From contig CM075942.1 of assembly GCA_038030265.1 (NCBI GenBank), forward strand, positions 17,256,029 through 17,320,028: a stretch of 64,000 bases of DNA, given 5' to 3'. The position numbers and the translations under genes are program-made. This document shows, piece by piece, positions 29,741-41,787 of the stretch. Each line of letters starts with the position of its first letter. Position 1 is the first letter of the stretch. This DNA comes from Corythucha ciliata. Its lineage: Eukaryota > Arthropoda > Insecta > Hemiptera > Tingidae. The notes under the pieces were generated by a model. The model saw only the letters and a program-made list of their open reading frames with translations, was not told where the DNA came from and did no database searches.

Positions 29741-29785
29741 CAGTGGCGGACCTACACGCATCCGGGCCCGGGGCGGAAATCTCAA
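29741..29785 (+). repeat. Dispersed CAGTGGCGGACCTA segment
   Basis: Reads CAGTGGCGGACCTACACGCA, then a GGGCCCGGGGCGG core and GAAATCTCAAGGA. Related copies lie at 26637-26692 (inverted), 49545-49600 and 60951-60965. Sharp shared left ends suggest a transposon terminus; the class is not known. Confidence 0.5.
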
Positions 29786-29819
29786 GGAATATAATTTCTC
29801 CGTAGCGATGAATTATTTA

Positions 29820-31600
29820 CTATATATTTCTCAATTTTAGCATCGAAATTACCTCCAGAAAACACGAATTAAAAGTTTTCCCAATTTCTGCAGCTAATTA
29901 GCGCCTTATCACAATTTTTGCTGCCAATTATCTCTTTTTCACCAAGTTTGCCGTTAATTTAGCGCCTATTTACGATGTTTAACGCGGATGATCTTTTTTT
30001 CGCGACTCGCGAATTTTACCACATTTTATCAATTTTAGCCAAGTATTAGCAAGTTTTCTCGGATTTTACTGCTAATTCGCGTATTTTCTGTAATATATTA
30101 ACCGTGAGAATTAGCGTGTTTCTCAATTTGTCCGTGAATTACAGTTTTTTTACCATTCAGGTTTCTCCGCTAATTCTCCGGGGTTTCGCCGCTTTTTGCC
30201 GTTGGTACGCGCCTTTTCACCATTTTCCGTGAACAAACACTTTTTCTCAATTTTTGCCTTTTTGCTTTTTCCTCACTCTTTGTCGCAAATTAGTACCTTT
30301 TACTTTTTCCCAATTTCACCCGTGGATTGGCGGTTTTTCTCTATTTTTACCGAGAATTAGCGTTTTTTCTATGTTTTAACCGTGACAATTAGCGCGTATC
30401 ACAATTTTGCCACGGATTAGCACTTTTTCATCATTTTAGCAAGAAATTAGCGATTTTTTCTCAATTTTAAAAGCGTGGCCACACAACATGTGTCTATATT
30501 GGACAAGCATCTTTCAGAGAAATAGCAAATCTCATTATTCGCGGTTGAAATTGAGAAAACACACCAATTTGCAGTTTCATGATGCAAAGCCCGGAACGAA
30601 ATTAAGGAAAGCGCTAATTCACGGTTTGTAGAGCCCTTTTCACAGCTAAAATTGACAAAATAAATTGCTCGTTCAATGTAGAATTGAGAAAAATCACTCA
30701 TTTGCGGCTAAAATTGACGAAGAACGTCAATTCAAGGCTAAACTTGAGAAATGGTGCTCATTCCGAAGGCGCCAGTTCGTGGTTTCTCAAACAAACATCT
30801 CGGTAAACATTGCGAAAAAGTTCTAATTGACCGTTTTTATACATATACATGGCAAGTTTGCGGGTACAATTGAGAAAGAGCGCGACTTTTAAAGCCTACA
30901 TTTTTTAAAAAGTGCTTATTATCGGCTACAATTAAGGAAAATTGTTCGTTCGCAAGTGAAATTGAGGAAAACGCCAATTTCAAGGTTTCACGATGCAACG
31001 CCCGAGTCAAAATTAATGAAATTCGCTCACATGCGGATTATGTGGACCTTTTCACTGCTAGAATTTGAAGGGGGGAAAAATTGCTCAAGGCAGAATTGGG
31101 AAAAATCACTAATAATTTGTGGCTAAAATTGAGGGAAAATGAATTGGCAAAATTGTCATCGCTTGTTGTTGATTGATGGAATTGTCGTGGCTAAAATTGA
31201 GAAATAGCGTTCATCCACAGGTTTTTGAGGAAAAACTGTTGTTTTGCGGTTGAAATTGACAGAACGCACCAATTCGTGGTTATGCGATGCCCATCAGTGC
31301 TGACCATGATTGAAATAGTAAATCAAAAAGGCTAGTTCGAGGTAGAATTGAGAAAAAGCACTCGTTTTAAGCTAAAATTAAGGGAAACGGCAATTCGAGG
31401 CTATAAAAACAGGGGGCTTATTCTCTAACTCCGAAGCAATAGCTTTTTCGAAGTCAAAAGGCTGGCGAAAAAAATACTGCTTGTTGTTAGAGAATAGGCC
31501 CCCAGGGCTCATTCGCGAGTAAAATCGGGAAAAAAACTCTGCAACTACTCTTGAGAAAAACTGGATCCATGCCTGTGAGCAGCTTCACTGGCGAAAATAT
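29820..31600. repeat. Large R1 array, sense then antisense
   Basis: Sense units (TTTTCTCAATTTTAGCC..GAATTAGCG) occupy about 29820-30475, and antisense units (GGCTAAAATTGAGAAAA) occupy about 30535-31600. The array switches strand around 30.5 kb, making a long imperfect inverted repeat. Confidence 0.8.
31412..31503. mobile_element. Small hairpin element (92 bp)
   Basis: Its left end GGGGGCTTATTCTCTAAC matches the reverse complement of its right end GTTAGAGAATAGGCCCCC, with one central mismatch region; the inner AAGCAA/TTGTT stretch partly pairs. It is embedded in an R1 array. It looks like a very short MITE or foldback element. Confidence 0.65.
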
Positions 31601-33030
31601 CAGATGCATCATTGCCTTTTTGCAGGTTTATAACAGGATCTGCTTGTTAGACATTTAGAATCGCGTCAATTCACGGTCATCAGAGACTAAATTTGAACAG
31701 AAACGGCCACTATCCGTCAAAAAATAAATATAAAGTGATACTTTTGAAGCTAAACTTTAAATTTTAGACCTGACACGGTAAACAGAGCTGGCATGCCCTC
31801 TGCCACCATAAGTCTGGATGGCACAGCGGGCTAAACACGATTTGAGTAAGTCAAAACACACGATATTGCGTGTCGAAACTGCGAAAATGGGATTTTAGTG
31901 CAAAAAGTCAGCAAAATCGGTTTCCAAATTAAGCCGACCCTCGAAATCGGTTTGTCAGCAACAGACATCCGTGAATTTTTGTTTTTTTGAGAACCCGATA
32001 AGCGAAAATGTGTTGTTTTTTTTATTGAGAAAAATCCGCAAAATTGGTTTTATGAAGCGAAATACAAGAAATTTATGTTTATATTAGCCAGATCAGGGAA
32101 AATGTTGGTTTTTTGTTTTTTTGTGTGCTAGAAATATCAATGAAAGTGATGTCTTGAGGTCGAAAACAGAGATGCTGATTGCTCAGTGAGGCAGAGCTTG
32201 TAGTTTGAGAAATTTGGTTTTCACCAAAAATAATAAAACAGCGAAATTGGTGTATGTATTAGTTAGCGAAATTCGAGGAATTGGTTCTGACGGCGAAAGT
32301 TTTATGTTGGATTTTAATCATTAAAAATGTGTCGGATTTTAACTTTTTGATTGAATCTGGGGGTGGGCAGCTGCCCCACGAAATCTGCGCTTTTGATTCT
32401 AGGGGAGGGCAACTGCCCACCCCTGCCCCCTGCTGGCTACGCCCATGGACAATGTTATTTCCCGCTTGCGGCATTTTTTCCCGACCGCTCGTGCAATAAG
32501 GCCCCAGCACTCTCGCTTCAGATGCACTGAAGAGTTCCACCGTTGACTCAGTGGTCCAGAAGGTAATGGGTTGGAGGGGGATGTCTATGCAGTTCGTTGA
32601 CTCATAAAATGCGGAAGAGAGTGTCGTACATGGAGGAGGGGGTTGGGGAGAGAAGTGAAAAGACAAGTAGTACACAGTTACCAACATCTGCAAATTATTT
32701 TTGACGTCCACCTACAGCGGAGTAGAAATATTATCTTTCGATTGTTCATTACCGCCTCCGCCCCCTACACCACTGGCCTTCCTTTCCACTTTATGTATGC
32801 ACGAACCCATTTTTTTTTTTTTTAACCTCTCGAAGGAGACAGGAGACCCCCTGAGGGGGGTTGGGCGTACCCAGCAGACACAAGGCCACAATTCCCATTG
32901 TGTCAAAGTGGTAGGGAACTTGGCAAAGGTATCAACAACATCAACTTCTTTTCAGTGAAAGTTCATATTCAAGGAGCATACACGCTGGGTTCTCCGCGGA
33001 TTAAAATTTGAAGAACCAAACAAAAGGAAT

Positions 33031-33750
33031 ATGTCAACCTATGCGGTACGTTTTATAACATGGCAATTTTCAATTTCGTAACGTTTACCCCACCATTCAC
33101 CACTACCCAAATTTTAAAATGCCCTGTTTGGGTATTTTTCAAGTAAATTTTGTCCCAACTGGTGAAAAAGCTTAATAACCCTTAATTTTTGCGTTAAAAA
33201 ATCACTTCCTTCACCTTTTTAGACACATTTTACGAGCACTCAACTTATAACATCGACCCCTTTGAAAAAGACAGAAACCAAATGTTTTCCTATTTCAGTT
33301 TGAGTTTTTTGTTAATTTTCTACGAATAGTGAAAGTCTTACGCGCGTATTGCTCCCAAATCCTAAGAAGACAAATTGCGTAACCCTGCCGCCTGATCTTA
33401 TTTTTTTTTTAACTTTCTTTCTTCTCCATGAAGTATAATTGACTCTCCCCCCCCCCCCCCGACAAATATAGACCGGACTCCTCCTCGTCCTATTCATACT
33501 CCTCCGTGGAATCATCGCCTACGACCCTGATGACAAATTATTGGACACTGTTCTACCTCCCTCCGAGTCGAAATTTGAAGCGTTCTACCCGCGACGAGCC
33601 TACGGCATACCGAATGGATCGTCACGTCCAGCCCACGGTCACGCCACTTTCTACCAGCACAGGCATCCCGCTCTCGTCGACACGGCCAATTCACCGGCCT
33701 ATGGGTTTCGATTCGACGGCTATCGGCGTTTCAATTTCGATCGGCGGTGA
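33031..33750 (+). CDS. Small secreted protein, 97 residues, family not recognised
   Basis: Two exons are read, 33031-33045 and 33472-33750. The first encodes only MSTYA and ends at GCG|GTACGT. The second completes a signal peptide, TGLLLVLFILLRGIIA, with likely cleavage before YDPDDKLL. The mature part of about 75 residues is rich in Pro, His, Arg, Phe and Tyr, with FYPRRAYG, YQHRHPALVD, AYGFRFDGYRRFNFDRR and a TGA stop. No cysteine is seen. The dibasic RR sites could be convertase sites, so a peptide precursor is possible; a structural cuticle-type protein is the alternative. The split signal peptide matches the genes at 43745 and 58825. A 14-C run sits just before the acceptor. A 5' UTR intron may precede the ATG (TTTTCAG at about 32955). 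Confidence 0.68.
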
Positions 33751-33759
33751 AAATTAAAA

Positions 33760-33765
33760 AATAAA
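33760..33765 (+). terminator. AATAAA poly(A) signal
   Basis: AATAAA lies 10 bp after the TGA stop of the 97-residue secreted protein gene, giving a very short 3' UTR. Confidence 0.65.
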
Positions 33766-34164
33766 ACAAAACAGACAAACGTTTTTCCTTCCGGTTGAAT
33801 GTGTCTACAAAGGTTCTTAATCAATTTCTACCTCACAGTCAGTTGTGTACTTATAAATTAAAAAAAGAAGGTATCAAAGTGACTTACCCGAGTTACACGG
33901 AAGTACTATTCATTCTCCTACATGAAGGTAATGCCAGATTCAACGAATATGAGTCCCAAATACTCAAATATTGAACACAAAACGGCAAAAAAAGAGACTC
34001 CTCAGAAATCACTTTTCTTGCCACCTAAACCAACGGCTATAAAGCGTGAAAGAAGAAAATCCCTCTAATTTGTTTACGCCTAATTGCGTTTATGGTCCAT
34101 CAAGATTGTATGAATTACCCAGCTAATGCACAACAAACTTTTAGCGAAATAAACAGTCACAAAA

Positions 34165-34475
34165 ATGAGGTGAGTTCAAACGGGGGGGGGGGGGGCACGT
34201 GTCCCAGGTTGTAACTTATAGGAGGAGGGGGGGGGTTAAATCTATGAACCGACTAATGCGACAAAAATCACGCCAAAAAAAATTTTAGCCTGACAGCCGC
34301 CAAAGATCCGATTTTGGCCTCAAACCCGGACATTTTTGTCCAGAAACTGACTCGACAAATCGTGGCCCAAACTGTGACGACGGGCTGGGCTCCCGTGTCA
34401 TTCCCGAGTGCATTCTCCGATCCATCTCTTTCAGTTTCTCGTTCTTCTTATAGTTGTACAGAGTTGATATTTTAA
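34165..34475 (+). CDS. Doubtful two-exon small gene, 63 residues
   Basis: CACAAAAATGAG is followed at once by a strong donor GTGAGT. After a 119-bp intron holding a 14-G run, an acceptor AATTTTAG at 34288 opens a frame reading SLTAAKDPILASNPDIFVQK, then LTRQIVAQTVTTGWAPVSF and a Ser-rich tail, with TAA at 34473-34475. Codon choice in the first two thirds looks coding and the ATG context suits animals. The Ser-rich tail may instead be intron read through, with a further exon unseen. No family is recognised and there is no signal peptide. Confidence 0.33.
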
Positions 34476-35039
34476 GGTTTTCAGTCGATTTTGAATCACT
34501 TTAGAGCGTGGATTTGTCTCGAAATAGCTGGCGTTTTTGAGTATAGAGCAAGCGCGTGTACACGCGTTTCGACTTCAGCAGCGTCCCTGCTGGGGGCGTC
34601 CACTGATTTCAAATCGTTCTGCTCTTTACAATTTCCTTGCCTATCTCAGGCCTGTTTTTAATTATCGGGCAACTGCTGAGGCATTTCCAGGGGAGTCCGA
34701 TTACGACTCCGAGGACATTTTGGGCCCATTTAAAACACTCCATAACTATCTCGAAAATTTAAAAGACATTACAATTCCCGACTTAAATTGAGAAACAGCG
34801 CTAATCGCGGATAATTTCGAAGAAAAGTAATAAATTATGGGCCCAAAATTGAGAAAACGTCACGTAAGTAAGGCATAATTGACGTTTGCACAGCTGAATA
34901 GTGGCAGCTGCAATGATCACCTGAGAGTCAGTCCTGCACCTATCGTGGCCCTGGAAGGAAATTTCTATGAGGCCCCTTATAAAAAATAAAATAATATAAC
35001 TTTCATGTAGCGTTAAATTATGATTTTCTAACAATGTTA

Positions 35040-36600
35040 GCAGCTAATTTACGTTTTTCCCAGATTTAACAGCAAATTAGAAGCACCAATTTCGCACTTT
35101 TCCCCAATCTTAGCCGCAAATTAGCGCTTTTATGAATGAAAGCTGTGAATTACCGCTTTTTCCACAAAATAATTTGGGCACAAACTCAAATCCTTGTTTA
35201 TCTAAATTTTAGCGATAAATTCGAATTTTTTTTCCATTTCTAATCTGATATTTTTCCTAATTTTAATCATAGTTGCCAGCTGAAACCGCGAATTGGTGTT
35301 TTTCTCAATTTTAGACAATTTTTGCAGGAATTAAGCTTTTTTCTCAATTTTGGCAGCGAATTGATGATTATTTCCCTTTTATTCATGAATTTTTTTTTTC
35401 TCTCTCAATTTTAGGCAAAATTGCCGTGAGTAACAGCTAATTGGCGTTTTTTCAATTTCAGTCGAGTATTTTTTTTTTCACAATTTTAGCCGCTATATTA
35501 GCAGTTTGTCTGAATTTTTGCCGCGTATTCGAGCTTTTTATCTATTTTTTTTATTAACCGCGAATTTGCGTTTTTCTCAATTTCAGCGTCAAATTAGCAG
35601 TTTTTTCACTTTTAGCAATGATTTGGCGCTTTTTCTCGATTTTCACCGAATTTGTTTGTTTTCTGAAACCGCAAATCAGCAGAGGTTTTTCCCAATGTTA
35701 GCCGTGAATTAGCACCTTTTCTAAATTTCGGCCCCCGCCTTATCGTTTTTCCTGAATTTTAGCTGTAAATTGGCGATTTTTTCCACCGTTTATTCATAAC
35801 TTAGTTTTTTTTCTCAACTTTAGGCAAAATTGTCTCCGGAAGCCGCGAATTAGCGATTTTTGTCAATTTTAGCTGTGATTCAGCGTTTTCTTCAATTTTA
35901 TCTGATAATTAGCGTTTTTTTTTACTATTTTAGCCGCGATTTAGTTTTTTCTCTAATATAAGTTGATAATTAGCAGGTTTTCTCAATTTTTAGCCGCAAA
36001 TTAGCATATTTTCTCGCTCCTGTTAGAGAATTGGCAGTTTTCCTCAATTTTAGCCGCGAATTAGCCATTTTCGCCCTTAATTGGTGTTATTCTCGATTTC
36101 TGACCCGTATTTTTTTTTATTTTTTGCAAAAACGCTTTCCCCTTTCAAGCGGGGACGTGGCTTAAGAACAGAACTCCAGTATTTTCATCTCAGTTTTACA
36201 GCCAATTTGCCTCCAAAACCAGAAATATTTTATTTATTCTCAATTTGATCAGCGAGTTAGCGGTTTTTTCTCAGTTTTAGCTGCTATTTAGCGTTTTTTC
36301 AATTTTTCTTTTCTTGATTTCGGTGTCAAATTAGCAGTTTTTTTCACTGTTAGCTAGGAATTAGTGCTTTTTCTTGATTTTAGCTGAATTTGGTTTCAGG
36401 GGCCGCGAATTTGTACTTTCCTTAATTGCAGCCGCAAATGATCGCTTTTACTCATTTTTAGCCGTGAATTTGCGCTATTTCTTAATTTTAGCCGTGTATT
36501 ACCGTTTTTCTCATTTTTTCTGCGAATTTGCAATTTTCTTTTCACTTTTAGCTATGATTTAGCGCTTTTTTTTTTTTAAATTTTAGTCGTGGACTATTCT
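35040..36600 (+). repeat. R1 array, longest uninterrupted block
   Basis: About 50 decayed units of the type GCGTTTTTTCTCAATTTTAG / CCGCGAATTA follow one another with a period near 30 bp. A few antisense units precede it at 34785-34860. This is the clearest place to derive the R1 consensus. Confidence 0.85.
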
Positions 36601-37014
36601 AATTCTAGGACCATACCTTTATTGGACGACTCTGGGACCAATAACCGTACTTGCGTATATAAATGGCGTTCTGTATTGACCTTATCTCATTTCTGGTGGC
36701 CTCAGAAATGATCAGGGACAGAAAGGACGAGGGATTGAAAAATCTCGAATAAACCACTCGCCCATGAACAATGTTCTTGTGTATGAACAAATTGTAAGGT
36801 ACCTATGTACAAATTATTGTTGTTGTATTTGTTCGGTACCATTATTTATTTGACTTGGGTTAGAATACCTACTTTAATATGACGGATTTCTGCGACGGGA
36901 TTTTGAGCTTGACTTGACGGGATAAACAAAGTGTCAGTAGGCAACGGCGCTGTCGAGAATTGACAGTCTCGGCTGATTTTGTCGACTCCAGATCGCTTTT
37001 ACACTTTTAACCAT

Positions 37015-37180
37015 AACGCATTTTTTAAATTCTAGCCGAGAATTAACGTTTTTATGAATTTTTGTTCGGGTCGGCTTTACTTTAAATTAAGCTGCGAATT
37101 CAGCGCTTTTTCACGATTTTTGCGGCGAATTAGCGATTTTCCCCAAATTTTGCAGTGAATTAGCAAGTTTGAGCGCTTAC
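37015..37180 (+). repeat. Short R1 tract
   Basis: Five or six sense units, from TTCTAGCCGAGAATTAACG to GTGAATTAGCAAG. Confidence 0.65.
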
Positions 37181-39309
37181 AGAGCGGTCTGAGTGAGTCG
37201 GGTCTCGCGAAGAAAGTTGTGTTGCTGAGAAAACCCCTACTTTAGACTTTAATCAAAAGTCCAGAAGTTAAGCTCCTATAGAAGCGATTATTAAGGCCTT
37301 GAAACTTTAATCTTCGCCCTAGAGCCCGACTATTAACCTTTTTCATGGTAATTCCACACCCGTTTGATATGGTGGTCTCTCCGGATTAGGTACCTTTGAA
37401 CGTTCACCACCCTCGCTACCCACCACTCACCAGCGTTCAGAAATTTAAGCGAAAACGCGCTGCACCTGTTGGGATGTATAATGAGAAAATTAAGGGAAAG
37501 GAAATAAAGACGAGGGAAAATGTGCGAACCATTCATTATTGATGAGTTGAAAAAATTCCCAGCCTTGACTTGGGTTAGACTCCGACAATCCGCCGTGACT
37601 ATAGTTCACCTTTCGTGTCTCTTTAAATTTTCAAGGGGGGAAAGTTTTCTTGGCACGAACTTGAACCCTCCGGGTGTATAGGGTTAAGCATGTACTCTCC
37701 AGTATATATAGGTCGTCGTATCTTTTTCCTGATTTAATTCTTTATGCGTAGCACAATTTTCTAGCGTTCTTATAGAATTATTTCTTACGAAACATGGTCG
37801 GAGAACGAGCGGAGGCCGAACTGATACGGTTTTGGAATAAGGTTTTTCAACAACAAAAGGGCTTTTTTTTTCCTTTTTACTCCATCTCGCTTTAACTTTC
37901 GATGATACAGCTCGTCTTTTTAATCCTGGACCCCAGTTATAAAAGGACAATTAACCCCCTCCCCCTCCCCGTAATCCAATGCCCAACTATACCGATACTG
38001 ACCAGTACCGATACTGTACGTGTAACGAATAGTTTTTACAATGACATATCGTTTTTTTTTTTTCCTACAGTTTACGCTTTACGGTATTTCACCGTGAAGG
38101 CGGTGAGTAAATGGTGTGTGATACATTCATACCGTACACAAAGTTGTGTGTGTGTGAGAGCGCGTTACTAACTTCCTAATATACGCTCGAGAGGGGGGGG
38201 GGGATAAGGCCGCTCAAACTAGAAGGAAACATCATCGTCTCACTCACTCTCGTAAATAAACCACGCACATAAAATCGTGATTTATTCGTAATTTGCGCAA
38301 CAAAATCGGCAGGCATTTTCCCCTTTAAAGGCGTCAATTCCCAGGGAGGAAAAACGTTTGAAACTCTCCTGCTCCAAATATTTTATGTTCTTCAATGGGG
38401 AGGGGGGGACCTTCCCTGTATTATCCAAATGCTCGGCCAGATTACTCCCGTCCTCAAGCTTTTCATAATTATCGATAATAACCATTGTTAATGTTGTTTT
38501 GAGTAGTTCAAGAACCCCCCCCAAAAAAACAGTCAATTTTGGATTTATGAGCTCAGATTATATACGTTCAAAGTGCACCTAACTCTGTAATGGGACTGGA
38601 TTATGTTTATTTTCGTAATAACAGCCCTCCCCCCTCCTCTAGAAGGATCTAATTTCATATGCGCTCGCGTACTCATTCTCTACTATAAAAAGCTGTTTAC
38701 CGAAAGACGACTTTGTACCTATTATACACAGTCTTATTAACCACTTTTAGTGGTGGAATGATGGGAGGGGGGAGGGGATTTCAATTGGGATCCCCCTCCT
38801 ACCATTTATTATACAGTTATTTTTCATTTTATTTTCGGTTAATTGCATAGCTTCACACTATCACGTCTCCTGACGGTATTCGATCGATTAAAAAAAAAAA
38901 ATTATACTTTAATTGAATAATAAAATGCGAGGCATCCCGTGGGGTTTCAGCAACGGGAACCAGTTGATGTCCCTTTTCTCTTGTGGTCTAAGTCTACAGG
39001 GCCTAAAAAAATAAATAAAATGAAATGAAGGAACTTCGTATCTTACGGTCAGACTGTATTATAATTATTATGACGTCAATCTAACTGACGCTGTACTTAG
39101 TTCGTTTCTTGGCAGTTTTGAATGACGGGAAAATGGGATCGTGTCGAAACTGTCAAAAACTTAGCTCGGTTCGATGTTCCTGTGCATCCCTTATCGATGA
39201 ATAATTTATAAAGAAGTTTTTTTTTTTTTTTAACTCTATACACTTTGGTGACTTGCTTTGTGAACAACTGGTGGGGTGGGGGAGGGGGTTAAGGGGCTCG
39301 AATTTCATT

Positions 39310-39930
39310 GTTCCTTACCCTCGTGGTGACGTGGCGGACGAGGTCGGCCCTTTTTCCTGGAAAATTTACAGAGAAACCGCGGGCGAACAGTAGTTCCGCA
39401 GTTTTGGCTATTTCGAAAAACAAATTTACGGATTTGAGTCACTCAAAAATCGAATTTCGTTATTCTGGTTCTTATAAACCCCAGATTCACTAATTTTATC
39501 TCTTTAAAAACCACAATTTGCAAATTCATCTTATTCAAATTCGCATTCCACCCAGTTTTGCTTTTTCAAAAAACACATTTCGAGGGTTTTGCTCTTTCAA
39601 ATCCCAACTTCGCGGACACTCGCCTCTTCTAAACCAAAATGTCTTGGATTGGGCTCCTTCAAATGCCAATTTCGTGGACTCGCGCTTTATGAAAACCTAA
39701 ATTTCATAGATTGGTTTATTCGAAAAGCTAATTCGGCTCGTTTGAAAACCAAATGTGGTGATTTTGAATCTTTCCAACCACTATTTCACCGTGGATTTTG
39801 ATCTTCCGCAAACAAAATGTCACCAACTTGGATTCCTTAAAATCTCATGAATTTTCGAAATTGTATACCTCAATTCGGCGTACTTTACTCTTTTAAAAAT
39901 CCCATATTTCGTGGACCAGTTTTGTACAAA
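39310..39930 (+). repeat. R4 array
   Basis: Units of the type TTCAAAAACCAATTTCGTGG followed by ATTTGGCTC, spaced 28 to 32 bp. Confidence 0.65.
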
Positions 39931-39939
39931 TTGACTTTT

Positions 39940-40690
39940 CCTTAATTTAGATGCGAATCCAGCGCTTTTTCTCGATTTTTAGTTGCGAATGAGTACTTTT
40001 TCTTAATTCAAGTCAGTGATTTTATTCACTTACAGCTCTCGACGTTGCCTCCAGAAACTACAAATTGACTTTTCCCTCATTTCAGCTGCGACTGAGCGGT
40101 TTTTCACTATTAGCCATCAGTGCTTTTGAACAATTTTAACCAAAAAGTAGCAATTTTTCCCCCCCGTGATTTAGTGTTTTCCTCAATTTTAACCGCGAAT
40201 GAGCAGTTTTTCTTAATGTACTATATTTCGCGCGAATCGGCTCACACACAGTCCTCAAAAGTTGCCTCCAGAAACTGCAAATTCGCTTTTTCCCAATTTT
40301 AGCAGCGAATTCGAAGCTTTTTCTCGGCTTCACAGCTGTGAATGAGCACTCTTCCTCAGAGATGTTAGCCCGTGATTTGGCGCTTTATCTCAATTTTATT
40401 TTGCCGTGATTTGGCGCTTTATCTCAATTTTATTTTGCCGTGAATTGGCGTTCTTTTTCTCCATTTTAACCGTAAATTAGTGCCTTTGATAGATTTCAGT
40501 CACAAATGAGCGCCTGTTTACAGATTTAGCCATTCTCGAATTTTTTAATTTTAGCCGTGAATTAGCGTTTTTATGAATTTTAGCTGCGAATTTAGCGCTT
40601 TTTCTCGATTTTAGCCGCGAATTAGAGTTTTTTCTCATTTTAGTAGTGAATTAGCAAGTTTGATCGCTTACAGACCTCGGAAATGGCCTC
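39940..40690 (+). repeat. R1 array, left part (split by the foldback element)
   Basis: Sense R1 units continue up to the left end of the foldback at about 40695 and resume at 41788 in the same orientation, showing that the foldback inserted into an existing array. A local direct duplication, GTGATTTGGCGCTTTATCTC, occurs twice at 40370-40440. Confidence 0.75.
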
Positions 40691-40694
40691 TAAA

Positions 40695-41787
40695 AACATG
40701 CACGTGAACCAGACCCAACCCAACCATCACGCATAAAACCACAAAAAACTGTCCTATTCGTTTGTTTACCGATTGTTAAGCCAAATATTTCGTTCGTTTA
40801 GCATTTCGAACCATCATTTTTTCCAAAAATAAAACATTGATGGGTTCTTTGGGGATTGAGGGGTTTAGCTAACTTCACGTAACTTGATCCATAACCGGAA
40901 TCGTTTGTTTAGCGCCATTTATAGTCATAATATGGTTTGTTTACGTTTGTTTAGCCCCTCAAGCACTTCAAACAATCTTGGGTGCGGCTAGCTTCACGCT
41001 TGCAACCGACCAGTGTCGGACCGATGTCGGGACGTAAAATCGTTTGTTTAGCGGCACATCTAGACGTAAACTCGTTTGTTTAGCCATATTTTCTGTTTAT
41101 TAACATTTTGAAACACATTTTAAAAAGCACTACACTAATGATGGATTTCACCACCGAGTGTTAAGGATTGAGTTACTTTAACTCAGAGTTAATGAAAAAA
41201 ATGTGTCATAATCCATGTAAACAATGTTAGAGTTTGGTAACTTCAACCTAAATCCATCCCGGTGGTGAAATTCACCATAAACAAACGAAAAATAGGGCTG
41301 AACAAACGTAAACATATACGATTTTACGTCCAGACGTGCAGCTAAACAAACGATTTTTTTAGGGACTCAGTTAGCATGAAGTTATAGCCGAACCCAAGTT
41401 AGCTTATCGTTCAATGTGCTAGAGGGGCTAAACTAAACAAATGAACATTTTGGCTAAACAAACGTAAACAAAATGATATTAGCACTGTTCGTTGGCTGCT
41501 TCCAGTATTGCAAATACAACAGAATAAACAAAACACACCAATTTCATTGGTCAAAATCACGCTTCCCCTGTACTGTACTGGCAGCAGCCACCGAACAAAG
41601 CTATAATGGTTAGAAATGGCGGTACACAAACGATCGGGTTACGTCAAGTTGGCCGCACCCATCAACTATTTAAAAAAATCGTGTTTCGAAATGCTAAACA
41701 AACGAAAATGTTGGCTAAACAAACGAATAGGACCGTTTTCGCGGTTTCATGCATTATGGGTCGGGTCAGGTTCATATGCACTTTTTT
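40695..41787. mobile_element. 1.1-kb foldback (inverted-repeat) element
   Basis: The left arm starts CATGCACGTGAACCAGACCC and continues through CTGTCCTATTCGTTTGTTTA. The right arm read on the minus strand starts GTGCATATGAACCTGACCCG and continues through GGTCCTATTCGTTTGTTTAG. The arms are several hundred bp long and imperfect, meeting near 41.2 kb. Inside, CGTTTGTTTAGC recurs about six times in the left arm and GCTAAACAAACG about as often in the right. No coding frame. It is a foldback-type DNA element or large MITE. Confidence 0.8.

Larger units (their letters stand above)
27341..33030. other. Gene desert between PGM1 and the 33.0-kb secreted-protein gene
   Basis: No gene is supported here. 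It contains A/T-rich DNA with many A runs (27.3-28.4 kb), a GA microsatellite, R3 and R1 arrays (29.5-31.6 kb), a small hairpin element (31412-31503) and R4-like DNA (31.86-32.3 kb). A GC-rich pocket at 32340-32660 looks like decayed transposon sequence. Confidence 0.6.

Noticed and set aside
38071..38102. 32-bp micro-exon with excellent splice signals (TTTCCTACAG before, GTGAGT after)
   Set aside because: No neighbouring exon in compatible phase or recognisable product was found, so it is left out of the annotation.
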